Below are positions 1-6,642 of a stretch of DNA of 10,927 nt, piece after piece; the stretch's first letter is position 1; each line of letters begins with the position of its first letter. This DNA comes from Anaerolineaceae bacterium UBA5838 (GTDB lineage: Bacteria; Chloroflexota; Anaerolineae; Anaerolineales; Anaerolineaceae). The position numbers were made by a program, and so were the translations under genes. The notes beneath the pieces were generated by a model. It searched no databases. It was not told the origin of the DNA and saw only the letters and a list, made by a program, of their open reading frames with translations. The stretch lies in assembly GCA_002432795.1 (NCBI GenBank), contig DJGU01000115.1, positions 17,951 through 28,877 of the forward strand, in the 5' to 3' direction.

Positions 1-7
1 GAAATGC

Positions 8-15
8 CCTCCTTT
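8..15 (-). promoter_or_regulatory. Strong Shine-Dalgarno of a divergent gene off the left edge
   Basis: Read on the minus strand, these bases are AAAGGAGG, a near-consensus ribosome binding site. It is followed by GCATTTC and then the window ends. No ATG, GTG or TTG lies at proper spacing inside the window, so the start codon would be just outside. This suggests a gene transcribed leftwards, divergent from the SDR operon, and makes positions 1-145 a divergent intergenic region. It is a short motif and could be chance. Confidence 0.35.
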
Positions 16-28
16 GATTATAATCAAA
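13..28. repeat. Perfect 16-bp palindrome in the left intergenic region
   Basis: TTTGATTATAATCAAA is a perfect inverted repeat with no spacer, followed on the plus strand by more A residues (nine A in a row, 26-34). Its centre contains TATAAT, a sigma-70-like -10 hexamer, on both strands. Symmetric AT-rich sites of this size are typical of dimeric repressor operators, but no regulator is encoded here. It is not a rho-independent terminator, because neither strand has a T-run after the stem. Confidence 0.4.
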
Positions 29-104
29 AAAAAAGGCAGATTTTTTCCGATAGAGTCCGGGGGGCGATGGGCGCAAATGGTGCACTTTTTAAGAATTGTT
101 CCTA

Positions 105-113
105 TGATAGAAT
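105..113 (+). promoter_or_regulatory. Candidate extended -10 promoter of the SDR-rgpF-GT2 operon
   Basis: TGATAGAAT fits an extended -10 element (TGn followed by TAGAAT, one mismatch to TATAAT). An overlapping TATGAT lies at 103-108. No good -35 hexamer is seen at 16-18 nt upstream; that stretch is T-rich. Transcription would start near position 120, leaving a leader of about 26 nt before the GTG at 146, with the AAGGTG ribosome binding site at 134-139. This is motif matching only. Confidence 0.35.
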
Positions 114-145
114 TCACAAGGTAAGAACAGGTTAAGGTGTGAAAA

Positions 146-991
146 GTGGCAAAAACGATCCTTGTTACAGGCGCGAACGGGTATATTGGTCAAAAAGTAG
201 TTGAACAATTACTTGATCTTGGGCACAATGTCTTGGCTGCCGATCTGGTTATTGATGGAATTGATCCTCAGGCCGATCGTCTCCAGGTAAACCTCTTCAA
301 GAATCCTGGAGAAATCACGAAAAGAATTGACCGGATTGACGCCTGCTTGCACCTTGCCTGGCGCAATGGCTTCAACCACTTTGCCAACAGCCACATCGAT
401 GATTTACCGGGTCATTTTGGCTTCATTTCAAGCCTATTGGAAGCAGGTTTAAAGCATATCGCGGTACAGGGCACCATGCATGAAATCGGGTATTGGGAAG
501 GAATTATCGATGAAAACACCCCAACCAACCCCATCAGCTACTATGGCATTGCCAAAAACGCCTTGCGTCAGGCAACTGCTTTGATGGCAATGAAAAACAA
601 CGTAACTTTTCAGTGGCTGCGAGCTTATTACATTCTGGGTGACGACAAACGCAACCATTCTATCTTTACCAAGATCCTCGAAGCCGAAGAACGTGGGGAT
701 GCCACCTTCCCGGTGACCACCGGAAAAAACGCTTTTGACTTCATCGAAGTTGACCAACTCGCCTACCAAATCGCCCTGGCAATCACCCAATCCGAAGTGA
801 CTGGAATTATCAACACCTGCACCGGTAAAGCCACCACCCTACGTGAGAAGGTGGAAGAATTTATTTCAACAAGACATCTGAACATCAGACCACAATTTGG
901 CGTTTTTCCAGACAGACCTTACGATTCACCAATCGTCTATGGAGATAACACCAAAATTCAAAGGATCATTGCTGCTGCTGGTCAAGAATAG
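146..991 (+). CDS. NAD-dependent epimerase/dehydratase (extended SDR), possible dTDP-4-keto-6-deoxysugar reductase
   Basis: A 281-residue short-chain dehydrogenase/reductase of the extended (nucleotide-sugar) type. The N-terminal Rossmann fold has the glycine motif GANGYIG at residues 9-15, and the catalytic YxxxK pair is Y133/K137 (YGIAK). T110 in VQGTMHE sits where the active-site Ser/Thr normally lies. The start is GTG at 146, preceded by AAGGTG at 134-139 with good spacing, and the protein begins directly with the beta strand of the fold. It is the first gene of a three-gene operon, only 2 nt before the rgpF-like gene, so a role in supplying or tailoring a sugar for the polysaccharide is likely. 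The family includes reductases and epimerases acting on dTDP-, UDP- and GDP-sugars. One candidate is dTDP-6-deoxy-L-talose formation from the RmlC product. The substrate cannot be told from sequence alone. Confidence 0.88.
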   Translation: MAKTILVTGANGYIGQKVVEQLLDLGHNVLAADLVIDGIDPQADRLQVNLFKNPGEITKRIDRIDACLHLAWRNGFNHFANSHIDDLPGHFGFISSLLEAGLKHIAVQGTMHEIGYWEGIIDENTPTNPISYYGIAKNALRQATALMAMKNNVTFQWLRAYYILGDDKRNHSIFTKILEAEERGDATFPVTTGKNAFDFIEVDQLAYQIALAITQSEVTGIINTCTGKATTLREKVEEFISTRHLNIRPQFGVFPDRPYDSPIVYGDNTKIQRIIAAAGQE

Positions 992-993
992 CC

Positions 994-2901
994 ATGAAAC
1001 TGGATAAAACCAAGCCAATTCGACGAATTGCGATTTACTTTTTCTACGATAAAGACGGCATCGTAGACGATTACATCCCTTATCTTTTACGCGACCTGGT
1101 CAAGAACCTTGAAAAGCTGATTTTTATCAGTAACGGACCTTTGACCGCAGAGAGCAAGGAAAAGCTTTCTGAATTTAACCCCGTTATCCTCGAACGTGAA
1201 AATAAGGGGCTGGATGTTTGGGCGTATAAAGAAGCCTTGCTTTCCGTTGGTTGGAAGGAACTGGCGGGATACGATGAGGTCGTCCTGCTCAACTACACCC
1301 TGATGGGCCCAGTACATCCATTCAAAGAAGCATTCGACGAAATGGCGGATCGAAATGTCCATTTTTGGGGTCTCACCCGTCACTACGGTCTTCCTTTTGA
1401 CCCATGGAACTCCTGCAAATATGGATATGTGCCAATGCACATCCAGTCCAGCTTTATGGTGTTTCGCTCGGATTTTATCCAATCCAAAGCGCTACAGCAT
1501 TATTGGGAAAATGCGCCCCTGGTTCAAACCTACGCGGAATCCATTGGCTTGCATGAAGTGATTTTCACCGAAGACTTCACCCGCATGGGATTCAAATCGG
1601 ATGTTTACGTCAACACGGACGACCTGAAAGAGTATCACGAATATCCCATGATGCTCTATCCACGGGAATTGGTGGAGAACCGCGGATGCCCCGTTTTTAA
1701 GCGCAAGGTTTTTTACAATATCTATAATGAATATATCGAGGTTAGCCCCGGTCAAGCCGCCCGGGATTTGTACCAATTCCTGGAACAGAAAACCGACTAT
1801 GACCTGAACCTGATATGGGATGTGCTGCTCAGAACAGCTCACATGTCAGATATCAAAGAGCGGCTTCAGTTAAACTACATCCTGCCCGATCAAATCAAGC
1901 TTCCAGATGAAAAACCAGATCTGAAAGCGGCTCTCTTTCTTCACATCTACTATCCCGACCAAATTGAATATTGTCTGGGCTACGCAAAAAACACGCCGAA
2001 AGATATGGATATCTTTATTTCGACAGACAGTGAGGAAAAGAAAGCAGCCATCGAATCCGCATTCTCTGGCTTGCCGGATTACAACGTCAAAGTCGTGTTG
2101 ATCGAAAACCGTGGTCGCGATGTCAGCGCTCTGTTGGTGGGATTCAGACCCTACATTATGGACTATGACGTGGTTTGCTCCGCGCATGACAAGAAAACTG
2201 ACTATTTTAAACCATTCATCATTGGCGAATCCTTTGCTTATCATTGTTTTACAAACGTTTTGGGTTCAAGGGAATATGTTCACAACATCCTGAAAACATT
2301 CAAGGACAACCCAAGGCTTGGTCTTCTCACGCCTCCAACCCCAAATTTTGGTCCGTGGGCAAGCTTGCCTGGGAATGAGTGGTTGATCAATTACGACGCG
2401 GCTGAAAAGTATGCCCGGGACATGGGAATTACCGTTCCCATGTCAAATGCGAACGCGCCCATTGCCCCACTTGGCACTATTTTCTGGTTCAGAACAAAAG
2501 CCCTGGAATTGCTGTTTGATCAAAATTACACATATGAAGATTTTCCTGTCGAACCAACGCGCGTCACCGACGGCACGATCATGCACTCACTCGAACGCAT
2601 TTACCCCTTCGCGGCACAGCAGGCTGGCTTCTACTCAGCCTGGGTGATGACCTTGAGCTACAGTCAGTTGGAAATCACAAATTATCATAAGATCACTAAG
2701 GACTACCATATCGCTTTCGCGGGTAAAATTGGATTTGAGGGTCGGGAATATTACCTGAACCTGATCAACCAGGGTGATCAGCTCAACCAGCAAATGTTAG
2801 CCGAAAGCGCTCTAAAAGAGAGAGCCAAAAAGCTGATCCTAAAAATCGCCGGTCTTCGCGGTTTGAACAAGGCTTCGAGTGCTTGGAGAAAGATTAAGTG
2901 A
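994..2901 (+). CDS. rgpF: RgpF-type rhamnan synthesis protein (putative glycosyltransferase)
   Basis: A 635-residue protein matching the RgpF family (rhamnan synthesis protein F), which occurs in rhamnose-polysaccharide clusters such as streptococcal rgp/gac. Two related halves are visible. The N-terminal half (about 10-135) has ENKGLDVWAY at 69-78, then YDEVVLLN at 93-100 and FWGL at 124-127. The C-terminal half (about 310-410) has HIYYPD at 317-322, ENRGRDV at 371-377 and YDVVCSAHDKK at 391-401. The two N(K/R)GxDV motifs look like equivalent nucleotide-sugar-binding loops. The length is similar to family members, so it is probably intact. There is no signal peptide or clear membrane helix, and the extreme C-terminus (about 610-635) is strongly basic. 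It starts with ATG 2 nt after the SDR stop and has only a weak ribosome binding site, so translation is probably coupled. Its stop overlaps the next gene. The exact acceptor and linkage are not predictable. Confidence 0.87.
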   Translation: MKLDKTKPIRRIAIYFFYDKDGIVDDYIPYLLRDLVKNLEKLIFISNGPLTAESKEKLSEFNPVILERENKGLDVWAYKEALLSVGWKELAGYDEVVLLNYTLMGPVHPFKEAFDEMADRNVHFWGLTRHYGLPFDPWNSCKYGYVPMHIQSSFMVFRSDFIQSKALQHYWENAPLVQTYAESIGLHEVIFTEDFTRMGFKSDVYVNTDDLKEYHEYPMMLYPRELVENRGCPVFKRKVFYNIYNEYIEVSPGQAARDLYQFLEQKTDYDLNLIWDVLLRTAHMSDIKERLQLNYILPDQIKLPDEKPDLKAALFLHIYYPDQIEYCLGYAKNTPKDMDIFISTDSEEKKAAIESAFSGLPDYNVKVVLIENRGRDVSALLVGFRPYIMDYDVVCSAHDKKTDYFKPFIIGESFAYHCFTNVLGSREYVHNILKTFKDNPRLGLLTPPTPNFGPWASLPGNEWLINYDAAEKYARDMGITVPMSNANAPIAPLGTIFWFRTKALELLFDQNYTYEDFPVEPTRVTDGTIMHSLERIYPFAAQQAGFYSAWVMTLSYSQLEITNYHKITKDYHIAFAGKIGFEGREYYLNLINQGDQLNQQMLAESALKERAKKLILKIAGLRGLNKASSAWRKIK

Positions 2902-3998
2902 TGAGCGGTAACGAGCCCTTGGTCAGCATTGTTATGTCCAATTTCAATGGCGAGCTTCTCATTAAGCAAACCATTGAAAGCGTGCTTGCCCAGACTTATC
3001 AGAATTGGGAATTCGTCATCTTTGATGACTGCTCCACAGACAGGTCACGGGAGATCATCCAGTCGTTCAACGATCCAAGGATTAAGTCTTTCTTTTCTCA
3101 CACTCATGAGCACATGGTCTATGGATTCAATTACGGAATAACCCACTCTTCGGGGGAATTGATAGCGCGCATTGACAGCGACGACACCTGGGAACCGGAA
3201 AAACTGCAGAGGCAAGTTGATTTCTTTCACGATCATCCAGATTACGGAGCCTGTTTCACATTAGTCAATTTTGTTGATGAACATGGAAAGATCCTGACGG
3301 AGAAGGACACAGAACGTGTGCTCTGGTGGGACATCCGGAATAAAACCCAGGCTGAATGGCTGCGGTATTTCTACTACTACGGCTGCGGTGTTTCCCATCC
3401 AACCGCGATGTTCCCCCGCAGTGTGATCGAGAAGGTCGGCCTCTACAACCTGGGCTATGTACAGGTACAGGATTATGACTTGTGGATCAGGATCGTCAAA
3501 CATTACCCGATTCACATTCTCCAGGAAAAACTGACCAATTACCGCTGGTTTACCACGGGCGCGAATTCAAGTGCCCCTTCAGAAAAGGGGATTCGACGGG
3601 CTAATTTCGAATTCTCGCAAATTTATTGCAGCTTTTTTGATGATATCCCCAACAAATTGTTTCTTGACGCCTTCGGAGCGGATTTTACACATAAGGGCAC
3701 GACTGATCCGGACGAGTTGACTGTTGAACGCATGCTCTTGCTTTTCAAACCGGTATTCTGTGGCTCTGCTCCTCAACTCGGAGGGGCTCAAATGTTCCTG
3801 CGCCTGCTGCAGGATGAGAGAATGCGCGGGGTTTTACGAGACAATTACAATCTCACCCAAACGTCCTTCTACAAAATCGCCGCCAAACCTATTCTCTATG
3901 AGGAAACCGGTGATTCCACATCGCAGGAGCCTGTCATTGCCCCGGTCACGAAACAACGATCCCGGTTTTTGAGCTGGCTCCGCCGCCGATTTATTTAG
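2901..3998 (+). CDS. Family 2 glycosyltransferase
   Basis: A 365-residue GT-A fold glycosyltransferase. The N-terminus (LVSIVMSNFNG, then VLAQTYQNWEFVIFDDCSTD) is classic GT2. Nucleotide-binding D42/D43 and the metal-binding D-S-D-D at 92-95 are present, and QDYDLW at 190-195 is where the catalytic-base region lies. Residues after about 235 are not part of the core domain and I do not recognise them. The last 15 residues are basic and aromatic, like a membrane-surface anchor. ATG at 2901 overlaps the previous stop by 1 nt (TGATG). A GTG at 2898 is in frame and equally compatible with the GGAG at 2885-2888, so the true start may be 3 nt earlier. It likely transfers one sugar onto the growing chain on the cytoplasmic face of the membrane. 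The stop codon lies inside the convergent neighbour's 3' end. Confidence 0.92.
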   Translation: MSGNEPLVSIVMSNFNGELLIKQTIESVLAQTYQNWEFVIFDDCSTDRSREIIQSFNDPRIKSFFSHTHEHMVYGFNYGITHSSGELIARIDSDDTWEPEKLQRQVDFFHDHPDYGACFTLVNFVDEHGKILTEKDTERVLWWDIRNKTQAEWLRYFYYYGCGVSHPTAMFPRSVIEKVGLYNLGYVQVQDYDLWIRIVKHYPIHILQEKLTNYRWFTTGANSSAPSEKGIRRANFEFSQIYCSFFDDIPNKLFLDAFGADFTHKGTTDPDELTVERMLLLFKPVFCGSAPQLGGAQMFLRLLQDERMRGVLRDNYNLTQTSFYKIAAKPILYEETGDSTSQEPVIAPVTKQRSRFLSWLRRRFI

Positions 3999-4263
3999 CC
4001 GCTCGCCCTTCGCTCCGGCCGTAACAGATATAGTGGATCAAGGGATTGATACCTTGCTGCCGGACGTCCGCATATGTGTTGAGGTAAAACTTGGTATTGA
4101 ACTTGTCGGAAGGGTTGCGCCCTTCTTTCCATCCGACTTTCATAAAGTGCTTGAGCGGGTCCATGTCTGCAATCCGTACATCAGGGTAGGTAAATAAGTA
4201 GTAGACGGGATCAAACAGTCCGCTTTTCTTGATTAAGTGTCGATCATTAAACGAAAAACCCAT
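3991..4263 (-). CDS. Small protein of two tandem FDxxYYLxxYPDV/GxxEGR repeats
   Basis: A 90-residue protein of two aligned 33-residue units, F17-R49 and F55-R87, offset by exactly 38 residues with no gap. Conserved positions include F/Y-rich YYL or FYL, D28/D66 in the DV pair, D-P-L or N-P-L at 35-37/73-75, H39/H77, G44/G82 and E-G-R at 47-49/85-87. The same module is known as a repeat attached to glycosyltransferases, RgpF-like proteins and some secreted calcium-binding proteins, but its function is not established. Here it stands alone, with no signal peptide or membrane segment. The reading frame is credible: AAGGGG lies 5 nt before the ATG, and the ATG overlaps the stop of the upstream glycosyltransferase gene by 1 nt (TAATG), so the two are probably co-translated. 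It may be an accessory subunit or a module split from a larger enzyme. The 3' end overlaps the convergent GT2 gene by 8 bp. Confidence 0.8.
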   Translation of the reverse strand: MGFSFNDRHLIKKSGLFDPVYYLFTYPDVRIADMDPLKHFMKVGWKEGRNPSDKFNTKFYLNTYADVRQQGINPLIHYICYGRSEGRAAK

Positions 4264-5693
4264 TATTTCCCCTTGAAGAACTTAATGAACTTGCGCATGG
4301 GTCGGGTCAGGCGCCAACTTCTGCTGAGCGCATAATCTACCGTTTCAAGTTTTGCTGCATCCAAACCCTCTCTGATAACACGATTTTCGGATTGCAGGGT
4401 TTGAATCTGCTTTGTATGATCCAACCATTGAACGGCAAGGCTATCCACCTGGGCTTTCAAGTCCCGGTTTTCTTCAACCTTTGCCGCCAATGCCTGGTTG
4501 GTTTGTTCAAGTTGCCAGATTAACTCTTCATAATTCGCTGTCAAGGACTGATTAGTGTTCCAATTCGTTTGATCCTGTTTTTTAAAGAAGGAATCGAGGT
4601 GGATATTGATGTCTTCAAAAACCGGTAAATATGCTGCTAGTGGAGCTTGATTCGCAGTTTTTAACTCAGCGATCTCAGCATAAGTTTCAGGCCAGAGGTG
4701 AGCGTGGTCTGACAGCAACCAATCCCGTCGAACAGTTTCCTGGGCTGCAAGTGCCACCGACTCGCGCAGATGTGGATTCTCAATCAATTGGCTGAGAGCG
4801 TCAATCCACTCACTGATTGTGGAAGCCATGAACCCGTTAATTCCATCTTCAACGACGAGGGCATAAGGTGTCACTCTCGAATAAACCCCCGGCAGCCCCA
4901 TAGCAGAATATTCAAAGAACTTGATCGAGCTTTTACAGTGGTTATAGGGGATGTCTTCCACAGGGGCGATGGCGATGTTTGCCTTCTGAGAAAGCGCGAC
5001 CTTAACATAATCCGCATAGACAAACGTTTCACTCTGGCAATTGGTGATGGTGGCAGGGATGTTTTCCGCAAACTCCAGATTAGCTCCATAAAACATAAAC
5101 TCCAGGCGACCGGGATACTTCATCGCCAAGGCACGGAAAGCGGGTTTGAGCATCTCCAGATCCGGCACGTGGGTCACCGTACCCATGTAGAAAATGCGAA
5201 TTTTATCTTCCACTGGCTCAACCTGTGGCGCATTAAATTGCCAGAGCGAGTCATCGAGAAAATTCGGCAGGACGAAGATGTTGGTGTTGTATTTCCTTAG
5301 CAAGTCAGCCAGGTATGGTGTGGTAACAGTCAGTGCTGTGGCTTGAAGCATGCCGGTCAAAATCGGAATTTGAGCCTTGGCATAATTGAGTTTCACCCGG
5401 TCAGGGTGGTGGATGGGAAGTGCCAGAAGATCGTCATCCAAATCCATCACAACCGGCTTGCCCAGGTTCGCAGCCTGGGACATCACTGCAAGGTAACTCG
5501 ACAAATTGACGGGAAATTCACGTTGAAATACCACGACATCCGAGTTTTTGATTGGAGCAGTTAAAAACTCCCCATCAATAATCCCTCTGTTGATCTGCAT
5601 ATTCGCGCGCAACATTGGATTGAACAACCTGTAAGCTTCAAGGCTGGCGATGATTCGTTCATAGGTATAAACAGCAGCGGATTCTATCTTCAT
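4263..5693 (-). CDS. GT4-type glycosyltransferase with C-terminal coiled coil
   Basis: A 476-residue GT-B fold protein. The N-terminal half contains VVMDLDDDLLALP (about 81-93), common in this branch of group 1 glycosyltransferases. The C-terminal Rossmann domain begins near IRIFYMGTVTHVPD (165-178) and carries the donor-site motif KFFEYSAMGLP (258-268). After the catalytic part, residues about 383-450 form a glutamine/leucine-rich heptad region, a likely coiled coil. It then ends with SRSWRLTRPMRKF and further basic residues, a tail seen at the end of many polysaccharide glycosyltransferases. ATG at 5693 is chosen; an in-frame TTG at 5699 gives two more residues but has no spacing for a ribosome binding site. 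The site before the ATG is weak (TTGAG). It is separated from rmlD by 70 nt and overlaps the 90-aa gene by 1 nt. The sugar transferred is unknown; rhamnose is plausible from the neighbours. Confidence 0.87.
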   Translation of the reverse strand: MKIESAAVYTYERIIASLEAYRLFNPMLRANMQINRGIIDGEFLTAPIKNSDVVVFQREFPVNLSSYLAVMSQAANLGKPVVMDLDDDLLALPIHHPDRVKLNYAKAQIPILTGMLQATALTVTTPYLADLLRKYNTNIFVLPNFLDDSLWQFNAPQVEPVEDKIRIFYMGTVTHVPDLEMLKPAFRALAMKYPGRLEFMFYGANLEFAENIPATITNCQSETFVYADYVKVALSQKANIAIAPVEDIPYNHCKSSIKFFEYSAMGLPGVYSRVTPYALVVEDGINGFMASTISEWIDALSQLIENPHLRESVALAAQETVRRDWLLSDHAHLWPETYAEIAELKTANQAPLAAYLPVFEDINIHLDSFFKKQDQTNWNTNQSLTANYEELIWQLEQTNQALAAKVEENRDLKAQVDSLAVQWLDHTKQIQTLQSENRVIREGLDAAKLETVDYALSRSWRLTRPMRKFIKFFKGK

Positions 5694-5763
5694 TGACAAC
5701 TCAACAGTGAGAAATTAAGATCGTTGATAACCAGTTTCGACAGTTCAATTCTAAATCCTAACT
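5694..5763 (-). other. 70-nt gap between rmlD and the GT4 gene
   Basis: This is the only real spacing inside the minus-strand operon. Reading on the minus strand I see no stem-loop with a T-run, so no terminator. A TTGAAC with AACGAT 17 nt downstream could be a very weak promoter. A short AT-rich leader precedes the GT4 start. The gap could mark a join between an Rml/transport block and a strain-variable glycosyltransferase block, but nothing in it proves this. Confidence 0.3.
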
Positions 5764-6642
5764 TTATCCTTCCATTGCCAGTTCAAGGGCGTTCAGCCAA
5801 TGTGGGATCTTCATCCCAAATATGGCCTCAAACTTTGATGAATCCAGGCAAGATCTAAGAGGTCTTTGTGCCGGGGTTGAGAATTCAGCTGTAGATGCAG
5901 GCAGCAATTTTTGAACATGTTTTCCGAGGGAATTTGGGTCAAGCCGCAACACCTCCTTCGCCCAGTCATAACGGCTGCAGCAACTACCACAGGCGCAGTG
6001 GTAAATTCCCTTACGCTCCAACATCCAGTTTTCATTAGTAGCTTCGATCTTGGAAATAAGGCTGGCAGTGATCTCAGCCATTAATCTCGCGGGAGTTGGG
6101 CTGCTGATTTGATCGTCCACGATCCGGATAATTTCCTGCGCACGCGCCCACTCCAACACCTTTTCCAGAAAGCCACCATGTTTTGAATAAATCCAGCTTG
6201 ATCTTAATACCAGGTAAGCACACCCGGAAGCGGCGATCGCCTGCTCACCTTCCAATTTGGTCTGCCCATAAACGCTCAAAGGATTGGGTTGGTCTGTCTC
6301 CACATACGGGCCTCCCTTGGTGCCATCAAAGACGTAATCTGTTGAGTAATGCACCATTACCGCATCAATCTTCTTGGCTTCCTCCGCCAATACTCCCGGC
6401 CCTGTGGCGTTGATCGCCCTGGTCTTTTCCGGTTCGATCTCGGCTTTATCTACATTGGTATAAGCGGCAGCATTGATGATAATGTCGGGTTTGACGCTTC
6501 TCACAAGCTCGCGCAAACCGTCGCTATCAGAAAGATCCACATCCGGGTAATCGACAGCCACAACGTCGCCAAGCGGCGCGCAAGTACGCAGCAACTCCCA
6601 CCCTACCTGGCCATTCGTACCAATCTGTAAGATTTTTTTCAT
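5764..6642 (-). CDS. rmlD: dTDP-4-dehydrorhamnose reductase RmlD
   Basis: A 292-residue SDR that carries out the last step of dTDP-L-rhamnose synthesis, the NAD(P)H-dependent reduction of dTDP-4-keto-L-rhamnose at C4. The cofactor motif GTNGQVG is at 8-14, N-A-A-A-Y-T-N-V-D at 57-65, STDYVFDG at 100-107 and the catalytic Y125/K129 in YGQTK. DQISSPT at 177-183 and the RPLRSCLDSSKF region at 260-271 are also typical of RmlD. The length is normal for the family. The start is fixed by overlap: ATG at 6640-6642 shares 4 nt with the rmlA stop (ATGA). An odd point is a cysteine cluster, C216, C218, C221 and C222, in the segment GIYHCACGSCCSRYDW, where RmlD proteins usually have a Gly/Ser-rich loop. 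It is the last of four consecutive rml genes. Confidence 0.96.
   Translation of the reverse strand: MKKILQIGTNGQVGWELLRTCAPLGDVVAVDYPDVDLSDSDGLRELVRSVKPDIIINAAAYTNVDKAEIEPEKTRAINATGPGVLAEEAKKIDAVMVHYSTDYVFDGTKGGPYVETDQPNPLSVYGQTKLEGEQAIAASGCAYLVLRSSWIYSKHGGFLEKVLEWARAQEIIRIVDDQISSPTPARLMAEITASLISKIEATNENWMLERKGIYHCACGSCCSRYDWAKEVLRLDPNSLGKHVQKLLPASTAEFSTPAQRPLRSCLDSSKFEAIFGMKIPHWLNALELAMEG

Noticed and set aside
994..2901. The two similar halves of the RgpF-like protein as a new gene fusion
   Set aside because: The two-half arrangement with N(K/R)GxDV-like motifs is usual for RgpF family proteins, so it is not a new fusion.
4039..4056. CAAGG/CCTTG hairpin downstream of the GT2 stop as a terminator
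   Set aside because: The stem is only 5 bp, is not followed by a T-run, and lies within the coding sequence of the 90-aa protein.
4770..5300. Plus-strand open frame of 176 codons opposite the GT4 gene
   Set aside because: Low-information translation entirely inside a recognisable glycosyltransferase on the other strand.
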